Assembly: GCF_042679305.1 (NCBI RefSeq)
Contig: NZ_JBHTMP010000007.1
Span: 117,733-181,732 of the forward strand
Source: Micromonospora_H sonneratiae
GTDB lineage: Bacteria; Actinomycetota; Actinomycetes; Mycobacteriales; Micromonosporaceae
Reading direction: 5' to 3'
Length of the DNA: 64,000 nt
In this document: positions 27,601 through 35,890 of the stretch, piece after piece
How positions within the stretch are numbered: position 1 is the stretch's first letter
Layout: each line of letters opens with the position of its first letter
Position numbers and translations under genes: made by a program
Notes under the pieces: model-generated
What the model was told of the DNA's origin: nothing
The model's database searches: none
The model's input: only the letters and a program-made list of their open reading frames with translations

Positions 27601-28645
27601 TCTGTCGTACGGCGTCCACGTGGTCGCCACCGCACCACGCTGGCTGGACTTCCGGCCGGCGATCCGTGACCTGTTCGGCTCCCGCCTGGAACTACGCCTC
27701 GGTGACCCGACGGACTCGGTGGTGTCCCGCCGCACGGCGGCGAACGTACCGGAGAAGACGCCGGGTCGCGGCATCACCGCCGAGAGCCTGCACTTCCTGA
27801 CCGCGTTGCCCGAGTTGGCCAGCCTCGGCGGTGAGCCGCCCGCCCTGGTCAAGGCGGTGGCCGGGGCGTGGTCCGGTGCCCCGGCACCCCGGGTGCGGCT
27901 GCTGCCACCGGTGTTGCCGTACGCCGAACTCGACCTGACCCGGACCACCGGCCTGCGCCTGCCGATCGGCATCGCCGAGGCGGACCTTCAGCCGGTGGCG
28001 ATCGACTTCGCGTCCGAACCGCACTTCCTGCTCTTCGGCGACGCCGAGTGCGGCAAGTCGTCGTTCCTGCGGACGCTGGCCACCTCGATCACGAACCGGT
28101 TCACGCCGGAGGAGGCCCGGGTGATCCTGGTCGACTATCGACGCAGCCTGCTCGGGGTGATCCAGTCCGACCATCTGATCGGGTACGGCACGGCTGCCGC
28201 GGCGACCAGCGAGCTGATCGAGTCGGTGGCCGGTTACATGCAGCGCAGGTTGCCCGGCCCGGACGTCACCCCGGCGCAGTTGAAGGATCGCTCCTGGTGG
28301 ACCGGCCCGGAACTGTTCGTGCTGGTGGACGACTACGACCTGGTCGCGACCGGTCCGGCCAACCCGTTGCGGGCGCTGGAGGACTACCTGCCGCAGGCCC
28401 GGGACGTCGGTCTGCATCTGGTGTTGACCCGCCGGTCGGGTGGTGCCGCGCGGTCGCTCTACGAGCCGATCATCCAACGGCTACGGGAACTCTCGTCGCC
28501 GGGTCTGGTGATGGCTGGCGATCGGGAGGAGGGCGCGCTGATCGGCAACGTGCGGCCGGGTCAGCTGCCGCCGGGCCGGGGTCGGCTGGTGACCCGCAAG
28601 GAGGGTGTACGACTGATTCAGCTCGCTTATCACCCGGCAACCTGA
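24602..28645 (+). CDS. eccC: Type VII (ESX) secretion motor ATPase EccC
   Basis: 1347 residues from GTG 24602. This start gives the usual beginning (SSIVIKRPPRRPAPEIP); an ATG at 24542 would add 20 atypical residues. Two helices (about 42-60 and 66-84) are followed by a soluble region and three FtsK/SpoIIIE ATPase domains. P-loops: GATGSGKSELL near 501, GGTQSGKSTLLRTL near 855 and GDAECGKSSFLRTL near 1147. Domain 1 has a full Walker B (LLVVCDEFSELL); domain 2 has VVDGW and domain 3 LVDDYD. It drives export of WXG100/Esx substrates; the fused form (EccCa plus EccCb in one chain) is seen here. mycP follows on the same strand. Confidence 0.95.
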   Translation: MSSIVIKRPPRRPAPEIPTGELSVEAPPEIPAATGSRWQQALMVLPMLGGSVAMAMMFGRGGGTYSYVVGAMFGVSSLAMLATSWGSVSGSPKKSEMMTARREYLRHLAALRRRVRETAAKQRAGLFYRHPAPGQLWSTVGSHRVWERRPADPDFGVVRIGVGPQTLATPLIPPVTRPLEDLEPMTAGALRRFLDAYSVVPDLPVALSVRSFARVFVLGDPGRHRLGDPGRHGSGVTGHSEQTGSPEAQALARAILTQLSVFHAPDELLVAVCAGPERRALWEWVKWLPHAQHPDRTDALGPVRLVASSAAELEQLLDEVVGNRSRFSPAGPATDGPHVVVVLDGGDLTGASHLVSDGGIDAVTIIDLDNPPPRLLDRSMLVLDLRGGRLDILSMEGASEIGVPDRLDVVEAEAVARRLAPLRLAAASKGSETPLATEMGLAELLGVGDPESFSPAQGWAPRANRDKLRVPIGVSADGGAIELDLKESAQDGMGPHGLLIGATGSGKSELLRTLVLGLAATHSSETLNFVLVDFKGGATFASLDRLPHTAAMITNLADELPLVDRMVDAINGELIRRQELLRRAGNFASLRDYEKARAGGAALAPLPSLLVVCDEFSELLTAKPDFIDLFVQIGRLGRSLGVHLLLASQRLEEGRLRGLDTHLSYRIGLRTFSALESRTVLGVPDAYELPRSPGHGYLKFGTEPLVRFKAAYVSGVFHRRGAGGPGGPGQSGTPRLLSYSTHFVPVPEPAPEIDPVDGPDEAAAGESLLDVMVARMVGQGPPAHQVWLPPLGQSPTLDELLGPVVTDPVRGLTFGNPELHGALQVPVALVDKPFEQRRDLLWLQLAGAAGHVAVVGGTQSGKSTLLRTLICGLALTHTPAEVQIYCLDFGGGALTTLRDLPHVGGVAGRLDTAAVRRTIGEISTLLAEREQRFAELAVDSMVTYRQRRAAASAMGTGTGQATGPAADPFGDVFLVVDGWPTLRGEYDDLEPLITDIATRGLSYGVHVVATAPRWLDFRPAIRDLFGSRLELRLGDPTDSVVSRRTAANVPEKTPGRGITAESLHFLTALPELASLGGEPPALVKAVAGAWSGAPAPRVRLLPPVLPYAELDLTRTTGLRLPIGIAEADLQPVAIDFASEPHFLLFGDAECGKSSFLRTLATSITNRFTPEEARVILVDYRRSLLGVIQSDHLIGYGTAAAATSELIESVAGYMQRRLPGPDVTPAQLKDRSWWTGPELFVLVDDYDLVATGPANPLRALEDYLPQARDVGLHLVLTRRSGGAARSLYEPIIQRLRELSSPGLVMAGDREEGALIGNVRPGQLPPGRGRLVTRKEGVRLIQLAYHPAT

Positions 28646-28720
28646 TTCAGTCATCCGCAATCACTCCGCATGCACAGGTGAACGCGGTAACCTCCGTGCA
28701 TCACGTGTCTACCGGGGTGA

Positions 28721-30067
28721 ATGGCCGTACTTGTGACAGGGCTGTCGTACCAGCACCAGAGCGTCGTCAAACGGGTCGCCGGGGTGACGCTGACCGGTGC
28801 GATCGGAATGTCGATGCTACTGACCGGGCCGGCCCCGGCTGCGGCCCTTCCGGTCGCGATGGGCCCGGTCGCCGCACCTGCTCAACCGCTGGGCATGCCG
28901 GTCCGTACCGACTCGGTCCGGGATCAACAGTGGCAGTTGGACAAACTGGACGCCAAAGCCGCCTGGCGGCTCTCGACCGGCCAGGACGTCACCGTTGCCG
29001 TGATCGACTCCGGGGTGGACGGGACGCATCCCGACCTGGCCGGTCAGGTGCTGCCCGGCATCGACCTGGTGCACCCGGACGGGGGCGACGGACGGACCGA
29101 CCCGGTGGGGCACGGTACGACCGTGGCCGCTCTGATCGCCGGGCGCAACGACGACAGTCGCGGGGTGGCCGGCCTGGCCCCCAACGCCAAGATCCTTCCG
29201 GTCCGGGTGCTGGACGAGCAGAACCGCTACGACGACGCGTTGATCGTCGCCGAGGGCGTACGGTGGGCCGTCGACCACGGCGCCAAGGTGGTGAACCTGT
29301 CCCTCGGCGGCTCCGGAGACAGCGCGGCCCTGGCAGCGGCCCTCGACTACGCGTTCGCCCGGGACGTGGTGGTCATCGCCTGCACCGGCAACATAACCAC
29401 GGCCACGAACAGCAGGGTCTGGTATCCGGCGCGGGAGCCGGGGGTGGTCGCGGTGTCCGGCCTCGACCGGGACACCGACCGGCTCTGGTCGGGGGCGATC
29501 ACCGGCACGGAAACGGTACTCACCGCTCCGGCCACCGGCCTGCTCGGCGCCCGTCCGGGCGGCTACTGGCGGGTGCAGGGCACGAGTTTCGCCGCTCCGC
29601 TGGTGGCCGCCTCGGCTGCCCTGCTGCGGGCGAAGTGGCCGAACATGTCGGCCGGCAGTGTGATCAACCGCCTCGTCCAGACCGCCCGTGACCTCGGGCC
29701 CGACGGCCGGGACGATCGCTTCGGCTTCGGCCTGGTCGATCCGGTCGCCGCGCTCAAGGGCGAACTGCCCTCGGTCGAACGCAACCCGCTCGATGACGAG
29801 AAGTCGCCCGGGGTGTCCGGCTTCGGCCGGGCACCCGGTGTTGCGGACGCGCCCCAGACGGCCGAGCCCCAACCGAATCAACTCGGCCTTCCGAACGGGG
29901 ACGACCGTACGCGGTGGGCGGCTCAGCCTGCCGGCATCGTCAGCAGCACCTCGGTTGGGCAGCTCTGGGCCAGTGGGGCGCTGTTGGCCGTACTACTGAC
30001 CGGCGGTGTCCTGGCGAGCATCCGTTTCCTGCGCCCTGTCGGCCGTCGTCGGACGAGGAGGCGATGA
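28721..30067 (+). CDS. mycP: Type VII secretion-associated subtilisin-like protease (mycosin)
   Basis: 448 residues. The N-terminal hydrophobic signal region (about 18-48) ends with PAAA. The S8 catalytic triad is Asp 95 (AVIDSGVDGTHP), His 130 (GHGTTVAALIAG) and Ser 289 (QGTSFAAPLVAA). A C-terminal helix (about 410-435) with a basic tail anchors it outside the membrane, as in mycosins, which stabilise ESX complexes and cleave some substrates. It starts 75 bases after eccC and is probably in the same transcript. Confidence 0.92.
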   Translation: MAVLVTGLSYQHQSVVKRVAGVTLTGAIGMSMLLTGPAPAAALPVAMGPVAAPAQPLGMPVRTDSVRDQQWQLDKLDAKAAWRLSTGQDVTVAVIDSGVDGTHPDLAGQVLPGIDLVHPDGGDGRTDPVGHGTTVAALIAGRNDDSRGVAGLAPNAKILPVRVLDEQNRYDDALIVAEGVRWAVDHGAKVVNLSLGGSGDSAALAAALDYAFARDVVVIACTGNITTATNSRVWYPAREPGVVAVSGLDRDTDRLWSGAITGTETVLTAPATGLLGARPGGYWRVQGTSFAAPLVAASAALLRAKWPNMSAGSVINRLVQTARDLGPDGRDDRFGFGLVDPVAALKGELPSVERNPLDDEKSPGVSGFGRAPGVADAPQTAEPQPNQLGLPNGDDRTRWAAQPAGIVSSTSVGQLWASGALLAVLLTGGVLASIRFLRPVGRRRTRRR

Positions 30068-30121
30068 CGCCGAGGATGCGATAACGCCGACGAGGCGAGG
30101 TTGACCGAACGGTCCCGCTCG

Positions 30122-31300
30122 TCAGGTGCAGTTGCCGGTCGCCGTGGCCGCAGTCGTTTCCAGTCCTGCGTTCGCGACCGATCGGGCCTCGGCCGCGGTC
30201 ACCGCGAAACCGGTGTTCGGGTCGTCCGCCGCCGCCGCGAAGATCACGCCAAGCACCTGGCCGTTCGGCGCGACCAGCGGGCCACCCGAGTTTCCGCTAC
30301 GGACCAGCGCCCGGATCGTGTAGATCTCGCGGGTCACCTGACCCGACTCGTAGATGTCCGGACCGGTGATCTCGTCGACGTCACGTACCCGGGCGGACTG
30401 GGCGTTGTAGGGGCCGTCCAGCGGATATCCGAGCACGATCGCGTCCGCCTCGATCGGAGCCGGGCGGGACGCGAACCGCATCACCGGCGCGGACAGGCTC
30501 GGTACGTAGAGCACCGCCAGATCGCGGTCCGGGTCGTAGACGACCACCCGCCCGGTGTACCGCTGTCCATCCAACTCCACGGACACGCTGCGGGTGCCGG
30601 CGACCACGTGTGCGTTGGTCATTACCCGGTTCTCCGAGTAGACGAAGCCGGAACCCTCGATGCGGCGGGAACAACTCGGTGCGCTGCCGAGCACCTTCAC
30701 CACCGACCGCCGCCCGTTGGCCACCACCTGCGAGCCGGCCAGGGCCGGGTCGGGCGGTGCCACCTCCCGGGCCCGGGTCGGCGTCAACCCGTCGAAGACG
30801 TCCGGGAAGCCATTGGTGTCGACGGTGTCCCGCAGGGCGTCGGACAACGCCTGCGCCTGATCCGGCAGCACCCGGTCGACCACGGTGAGCAGCGCACTGT
30901 TGCGTACCGAGCTGGCCAGCCAGGGCAGTGACGACGATCCGAGCGGGACCGCCACCAGCCACGCGACGAGCAGCACCGCGAACAACGACACGAACGCTCC
31001 GCCGACATCGTCGATCTTGCGCCCGGTACGGCTGGTGATCGCATGACGCAGGTGTGAGCCGACCCAACCGGCGGCTGCCTGCCCGAGCAACGCCAACCCG
31101 AAGATCGCTATCAGCGCCACCAGCACCCGGGCGGACGGCCCGGTGAATCGTTGCGCCAACAGCGGGCCGAGCTGTAGTCCGATCAACGCACCCAGGAAGA
31201 ACCCACTGAAGGACAGCACGCCGATGACAAAGCCCTGCCGATAGCCACTGATCGCGAACAGCAGCATGAGCAGGAGCAGGACGACATCCACCGCGGACAC
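30122..31300 (-). CDS. marP: Membrane serine protease, MarP-like (CvpA plus trypsin fold)
   Basis: 392 residues from GTG 31300. Four N-terminal helices of the CvpA type (about 5-120) precede an extracytoplasmic chymotrypsin-like domain. Catalytic residues are His near 231 (TNAHVVAG), Asp near 260 (DRDLAVLYV) and Ser near 338 (RSGNSGGPLV). Cys residues (SCSRR and the C-terminal NCT) may form a disulfide, as in M. tuberculosis MarP (Rv3671c), which protects against acid and oxidative stress by activating a cell-wall hydrolase. It sits next to the nudix-tlpA-nth trio, as there. Confidence 0.88.
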   Translation of the reverse strand: MSAVDVVLLLLMLLFAISGYRQGFVIGVLSFSGFFLGALIGLQLGPLLAQRFTGPSARVLVALIAIFGLALLGQAAAGWVGSHLRHAITSRTGRKIDDVGGAFVSLFAVLLVAWLVAVPLGSSSLPWLASSVRNSALLTVVDRVLPDQAQALSDALRDTVDTNGFPDVFDGLTPTRAREVAPPDPALAGSQVVANGRRSVVKVLGSAPSCSRRIEGSGFVYSENRVMTNAHVVAGTRSVSVELDGQRYTGRVVVYDPDRDLAVLYVPSLSAPVMRFASRPAPIEADAIVLGYPLDGPYNAQSARVRDVDEITGPDIYESGQVTREIYTIRALVRSGNSGGPLVAPNGQVLGVIFAAAADDPNTGFAVTAAEARSVANAGLETTAATATGNCT

Positions 31301-31419
31301 GAGTCCAGCCTACGGGTGAATGCCGCCAACGGCTCGGGTCGTACCCAACGGGCGATATCAGATCCCTCGCAATCGGGCCGTACCAAAGCTGGTGCGGCGC
31401 GTCGCCGAGCAGCGCAGGG

Positions 31420-31458
31420 CGTGTTCAGGGCAGCGCGACGAACGTGTTCAGGGCAGCG
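31420..31458. repeat. 16-bp direct repeat duplicating the 3' end of the nudix gene
   Basis: CGTGTTCAGGGCAGCG occurs at 31420-31435 and 31443-31458. The second copy contains the nudix stop codon (31448-31450); the first lies just downstream of the gene. Confidence 0.75.
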
Positions 31459-32140
31459 GACCCGCCACGTCGTCGACCTTGTCCGGACCGGCGACCGAGG
31501 CGAGCTGTGTCGACGGCAGGTCCACCACCCGGTCCGGGTGCCACGGGCGGCTCCAGCCACCCATGTCGAGCAGGGTGGCCAGCACGCCGGCGGTGAACCC
31601 CCAAACCAGCATTCCGCGTACCTGGAAGGCAGGGCCGATCCATCCGCTCGGATGCCGGACCCGCACCCGGTTGTCGGGATCCACCAACTCGGCGACCGAC
31701 AGCCGGGCGACATGGGCGACCTCGGTGGTCGCCCGGGGATGGACCGGATGTGGCTGGTGCCACCAGCCGAGAACCGGGGTGACGACGAAGTCGCTGACCG
31801 GGATCCAGAGTCGGGGCAGTTGGGCGAGCACGGTGACGCTGTCCGGGTCGAGGCCGACCTCCTCCTGCGCCTCCCGCAGGGCGGTGGCCGTCGGGTCGAC
31901 GTCCTCGGGGTCGGCAGCGCCACCCGGAAAGGCGGGTTGCCCGGCATGGTTGCGCATGGTCGCCGCCCGTTGCAGGAGCAGCACGTCCGGGCCGTGTTCC
32001 GGTTGCTCACCGAGCAGCACCAGCACCGCGCTGGCCCGGCCGCCGCTGGTCGGGGTACGTAGCCTGGTGAAGTCCTCGGTCCGGGCCGACCTGACCTGTG
32101 TCAGCAGTGGCTCGCACCAGGTTGGCAGTTCCGGGTTCAC
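31448..32140 (-). CDS. NUDIX hydrolase, CoA-pyrophosphatase-like
   Basis: 230 residues from GTG 32140, which overlaps the stop of the thioredoxin-like gene (GTGA). The Nudix box spans about residues 75-98, beginning FPGGAADPEDVD and ending REAQEEVGL; the conserved Gly and Glu residues are present. A preceding QRAATMRNHAGQPAFPGG resembles the NudL/CoA-diphosphatase signature. It probably hydrolyses a nucleoside-diphosphate-linked compound such as CoA in the cytosol. The counterpart is Rv3672c. Confidence 0.85.
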   Translation of the reverse strand: MNPELPTWCEPLLTQVRSARTEDFTRLRTPTSGGRASAVLVLLGEQPEHGPDVLLLQRAATMRNHAGQPAFPGGAADPEDVDPTATALREAQEEVGLDPDSVTVLAQLPRLWIPVSDFVVTPVLGWWHQPHPVHPRATTEVAHVARLSVAELVDPDNRVRVRHPSGWIGPAFQVRGMLVWGFTAGVLATLLDMGGWSRPWHPDRVVDLPSTQLASVAGPDKVDDVAGPLP

Positions 32141-32754
32141 AGCGCCGTCGCCACCCCAAGATGCCGGTCGACGAGGCTGGCGAGGGTGGTGTCGTCGAGC
32201 GCGCCGGAGGTGTCGACGTGCCGGATCCGCCCCTGTCCGTCGACGAAGACGGTGATCGGCAGGCCCGAGCGCTGAAGTTTGCTTCGCAGTTTCTCGCTCC
32301 GGTCAAATAGGTTGGGAAAGGTCAGGCCGAGGTCGTTGGCCGCCGACACCGCCGCGTCCCGGTCGTCCCTGGTGTTCACCCCGACGACGTGGACGCGGTC
32401 GCCGGCCCGGTCGGCAAGCCGCTGGAAGGCGGGCAGTTCCTTACGGCACGGCGGGCACCAGGACGCCCAGACGTTGATCACAGCAGGCCCGCGCAGCTCG
32501 TCGACCGGGACCTCCGCCCCGCCGGTGAAGCACGGCAACTGTACGTCGGGCAGAGCCCGTACGGCGTCGGCCGGCGCGGCGGTGCCCGAGGTCGGGCGTC
32601 CGGTGGACGAGTTCTTCGGTGGCCCCGTCAATCCGGCGCAGTCGGCGAACGGCGCAGCTACGGGCTCCGATGGCTTCGGCGGCTCTTCGGTCGAGGTGCA
32701 GGCGGCGGTGAGCAGCAGCAGCGGCAGAAGCAGCCCGGCGGCGAGGCGATTCAC
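32137..32754 (-). CDS. TlpA/ResA-like thioredoxin-fold lipoprotein
   Basis: 205 residues from GTG 32754, which overlaps the nth stop (GTGA). The N-terminal signal ends in a lipobox (LLLTAAC), so the mature protein is tethered to the outer face of the membrane. The thioredoxin-fold domain has the redox pair WCPPC in NVWASWCPPCRKEL and the cis-Pro region SGLPITVFVD. It likely reduces disulfides of extracytoplasmic proteins. It is the middle gene of the nth-tlpA-nudix operon, as in Rv3674c-Rv3672c. Confidence 0.9.
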   Translation of the reverse strand: MNRLAAGLLLPLLLLTAACTSTEEPPKPSEPVAAPFADCAGLTGPPKNSSTGRPTSGTAAPADAVRALPDVQLPCFTGGAEVPVDELRGPAVINVWASWCPPCRKELPAFQRLADRAGDRVHVVGVNTRDDRDAAVSAANDLGLTFPNLFDRSEKLRSKLQRSGLPITVFVDGQGRIRHVDTSGALDDTTLASLVDRHLGVATAL

Positions 32755-33638
32755 CGTACCTCCCGATCGGTCGACGGTTCCGTCCCTGGCTCGGGACCGG
32801 TCACAGTCACGTCGTCCACCGTTCCCGGGTCGATTCCGGTGGCGGTCGGGTCGGGGTCGAGCCCGGGCTGGGCGGCCGGCACCAGGTCGGGGTCGAGTCC
32901 GGCCTGCTCGGCCAGGGCCCGGGCCCGTGGCCCCTTGAGCAGTCTGGCGGCGGCCGGTGCGGTGGTCGGCCCAAGTCCGTAGGAGGGACAGAGCCGGGCC
33001 AGTGTGCACGCGCCACAGGCCGGCGTACGGGCATGGCAGACCCGCCGGCCGTGGAAGATCACCCGATGGGACAGCATGGTCCAGTCCCGCCGCTCGAACA
33101 GCGCCCCGATCGCATGTTCGATCTTCACCGGGTCGGTCTCCGTGGTCCACTTCCAGCGCTGGACCAGCCGTTGGAAGTGCGTGTCGACGGTGATGCCGGG
33201 AACGCCGAACGCGTTGCCGAGGATGACGTTGGCCGTCTTCCGGCCGATGCCGGGCAGGGTCACCAGTTCGACCAGCCGGCCGGGCACCTGGCCGTCGTGG
33301 CGCTCGACCAACTGCTGCCCGAGGTTGATCAGCGAGGTTGCCTTGTTCCGGAAGAACCCGGTCGGGCGGATCAACTCCTCCAGCTCGGCCCGGTCGGCTC
33401 CGGCATAGTCGGCAGCCGTCGGATAACGGGCGAAGAGTTTGGGGGTGACCTCGTTGACCCGCTTGTCCGTGCACTGGGCGGAGAGGATCGTCGCCACGGC
33501 CAGTTGCAGTGGGCCGTCGTGGTCGAGTTCGCAGTGCGCGTCCGGGTGGGTCTCGGCCAGCACCCGGCCCATCCGTCGGGCCCGACGTTTTCGACCGAGA
33601 TCGGTTTCGCCCACGCCGGGCCTGTTCCTCGCGCTCAC
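32751..33638 (-). CDS. nth: Endonuclease III (base-excision repair glycosylase/AP lyase)
   Basis: 295 residues. It removes oxidised pyrimidines and nicks AP sites. Helix-hairpin-helix LPGIGRKTANVIL with catalytic Lys 134, catalytic Asp 152 (VDTHFQRL), and a 4Fe-4S cluster motif of four Cys (spacing 6, 2, 5) in CHARTPACGACTLARLC. The usual family length is 210-260; the extra 45 residues form an Asp/Pro-rich tail. First gene of a three-gene overlapping operon. Confidence 0.94.
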   Translation of the reverse strand: MSARNRPGVGETDLGRKRRARRMGRVLAETHPDAHCELDHDGPLQLAVATILSAQCTDKRVNEVTPKLFARYPTAADYAGADRAELEELIRPTGFFRNKATSLINLGQQLVERHDGQVPGRLVELVTLPGIGRKTANVILGNAFGVPGITVDTHFQRLVQRWKWTTETDPVKIEHAIGALFERRDWTMLSHRVIFHGRRVCHARTPACGACTLARLCPSYGLGPTTAPAAARLLKGPRARALAEQAGLDPDLVPAAQPGLDPDPTATGIDPGTVDDVTVTGPEPGTEPSTDREVR

Positions 33639-33706
33639 GCCGGCCAGCCTACGTCGGCCCGGTGACGGCCCGCCCTACGCGCCGCCGTGCCGACGTAGTG
33701 TGTGGC

Positions 33707-34912
33707 TCACACTGCCGGCGGTGCCGTGATCTTGCCGGCGGCGTCGAACTTCGCGCCGGTCGACGGGAAGTCGGACTTGGTCAGCGACTGGACCAGTCCC
33801 AGTCCCCGGTTGTCGTCGTCCATGGTCGGCTTGCCGGCACTGTTCATGTACGTCGAGATGAACTCCCCGCCGGCCCAGGTCCCGTCGGCCGCCAACTCGA
33901 CCTTGAGAACACCACCCCAGCCGAGCCGGCCGTTGTTGCTCAGCGTCCGCTCGCCACCGGCGAAGTTGCCGAGGCTGTACGCGATCAGCCGGCCCTTGTA
34001 GAACTCCATCCCACGGAGCACGTGCGGCCCATGCCCGACGATGAGGTCCGCACCCGCGTCGATCATCGCTCGGGAGAACTTGATCGGATCGCCCCGGTTC
34101 TCACCGAGGAACATCTCGGTACCCGGCTTGACCCTGGTCTTGTCCGACCCCTCACCGCCCATGTGCACCTGGACGACGACCAGGTCGGCCATTGTCGCCG
34201 CCTTCTCGATCACCTTCTTGGCCGAGGCGATGTCGACCAGGCTGTTGGACCAGACGTACGACGAGAAGCCGGCCACCGCGACCTTGACACCCTCGACCTC
34301 GACGACGGTGATCTGGTCGGGAGCACCGGTGTGCTTCAGGCCGTGTTCCTCCAACGCCTTCTGGGTGTTCCGGTAGCCGGCCGGACCGAAGTCGTAACCA
34401 TGGTTGTTGGCCTGGTTGAGCAGGTGGAAACCGGCGTCGCGCAGGTGTCCGGCGTACGACGGCGGGGCCCGGAACTGGAAGCAGCGGGTGGAGTTCGGCC
34501 CGCACTTGCCGGTGCCGGTGTCATCGGTCAACGGCTCTTCCAGGTTGCCCATCACCAGGTCTGCGGCGAGCGCCTCCTTGACCGAGTCGAAGAACCCCTT
34601 GCCGCCGTTGGCCGGCAACCGTCCCGGCGCGTTGCCCATGATGATGTCGCCGGTCGCCGACATCGAGATGACCTTCTGGGCCGGCTTCGTGGTGGGCGTC
34701 GTGCCTGGCTGTTCGGTCGACGTCCCGCCGTTGTCGTCGCGCCACTGGGGGCCGGCCACGTCGTCGCTGCCGGCGAACCGGAAGGCTGCCACCCCGGCCA
34801 GACCGACGCCGAGCAGCAGGGCCAGTACCGCAACCGTCACCAACCAGCCCCGCTTGCGGGCGCGTCGGGGTCGCTGGTCGTTGTGAGGGGAATTTCGATT
34901 CGCGTCGCGCAT
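33707..34912 (-). CDS. CapA/PgsA-like metallophosphatase-fold protein, membrane-anchored
   Basis: 401 residues. A basic N-terminus precedes one helix (about 24-45) and a Thr/Pro linker. The CapA-type domain follows, with motifs SATGDIIMGN, MGNLEEPLTD, NQANNHGYDFG and VGHGPHVLRGMEFY. In other bacteria this family takes part in poly-gamma-glutamate capsule synthesis, but many actinobacterial members stand alone, as here, without capB/capC neighbours. The domain is probably outside the membrane. Function is uncertain beyond the family. Confidence 0.8.
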   Translation of the reverse strand: MRDANRNSPHNDQRPRRARKRGWLVTVAVLALLLGVGLAGVAAFRFAGSDDVAGPQWRDDNGGTSTEQPGTTPTTKPAQKVISMSATGDIIMGNAPGRLPANGGKGFFDSVKEALAADLVMGNLEEPLTDDTGTGKCGPNSTRCFQFRAPPSYAGHLRDAGFHLLNQANNHGYDFGPAGYRNTQKALEEHGLKHTGAPDQITVVEVEGVKVAVAGFSSYVWSNSLVDIASAKKVIEKAATMADLVVVQVHMGGEGSDKTRVKPGTEMFLGENRGDPIKFSRAMIDAGADLIVGHGPHVLRGMEFYKGRLIAYSLGNFAGGERTLSNNGRLGWGGVLKVELAADGTWAGGEFISTYMNSAGKPTMDDDNRGLGLVQSLTKSDFPSTGAKFDAAGKITAPPAV

Positions 34913-34997
34913 CGCGGGAAACCCTACCCGTCTCTACCTCGTTACAGCGCCCACCGTTCGGCTGATGGCCACTGTCATGAGATCAAATGATTCGTGT

Positions 34998-35663
34998 TCA
35001 GCGTTCGACCCGTACCGACCACGGGACGCACGGCACCGATCCGCCGTCGCGCACCGCCTGGTAGCCGGCCCGGGCCAGCGGCGCACCCCACTGCGAGCGT
35101 GGGCCACCGTACTGGGCGGGTGCGCCGTCGGGCGGGCAGAGGACGGTCACCGAGTCGGTGGCCGTGCCGGTGGCCGAGAGCCCGAGTTCCCAGATCGCCT
35201 GGGCCTTGGCCTCGGTGAGCGTGGCGACTGCGTTGACCAGGGCCGCGTCACTCAACTGTACCGGGACGAAAGCGACAATATTCACCGTTCCCACCCGTTC
35301 AGCGACCGGCGGGGACAGCGGTTCAGCTGCCGCCCAGATCGGTGCCCCCAGACCCACCGTCGCCCAGACCCGCACACCGGTGTCGGTCCGGGTCACCACC
35401 TCGGCCACGTCCACGCCGGTCAGCAGGCCCACGCCAGGGCCGCGCAGATCGAACTGATCGGCTAGCTCCGCGAGGTGGACGTCTGGATCGTCGCGCCAGT
35501 ACGACATCGAAACGGTCGCGTTGACCACCCAGTTCCGTACGCCGATCCCACCGCCGAGCGGGCCGGAGGTGACCGCCCGCAGCGGCTGGTCGAATCGCCA
35601 CACGAGCAGTGGCGTGTCCCGCCCGTCCTCGCGACGGTGGGTCAACATGGGGTCGGACAGCAC
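34998..35663 (-). CDS. cbiZ: Adenosylcobinamide amidohydrolase
   Basis: 221 residues from GTG 35663; an ATG at 35648 is an alternative. Family hallmarks are PLGGGIGVRNWVVNATV, GVGLLTGVDVAEV, VWATVGLGAPIWAA and ALVNAVATLTEAKAQAIWEL. CbiZ cleaves adenosylcobinamide to adenosylcobyric acid so that incomplete corrinoids can re-enter cobalamin (B12) synthesis. It stands alone; no other cobalamin gene or B12 riboswitch is visible nearby. It is transcribed away from crp. Confidence 0.8.
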   Translation of the reverse strand: MLSDPMLTHRREDGRDTPLLVWRFDQPLRAVTSGPLGGGIGVRNWVVNATVSMSYWRDDPDVHLAELADQFDLRGPGVGLLTGVDVAEVVTRTDTGVRVWATVGLGAPIWAAAEPLSPPVAERVGTVNIVAFVPVQLSDAALVNAVATLTEAKAQAIWELGLSATGTATDSVTVLCPPDGAPAQYGGPRSQWGAPLARAGYQAVRDGGSVPCVPWSVRVER

Positions 35664-35890
35664 GCCGCCGAGCGTACGGAGGTGTCTTCACCCGGCCGCC
35701 GCTGCCCGGCCGGCCACGGACTGGGTGGATGTTAAACGCGTAGGATGTCGCTATGGTTACGCCGTCGAATCAAGATTCCCAGGGGTGGGCCTCCGATTCC
35801 GGCTGACCTGCGCCTAGACTGGCGGCGCGCGACGGATCACCGGCTGGCGGACCCGGCCGACAGACGGCACGCGTAGGTCGGAGGTGCGCG

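Noticed and set aside
32754..33474. Upstream extension of the thioredoxin-like frame
   Set aside because: It overlaps nth almost completely. The lipobox signal peptide places the start at GTG 32754.
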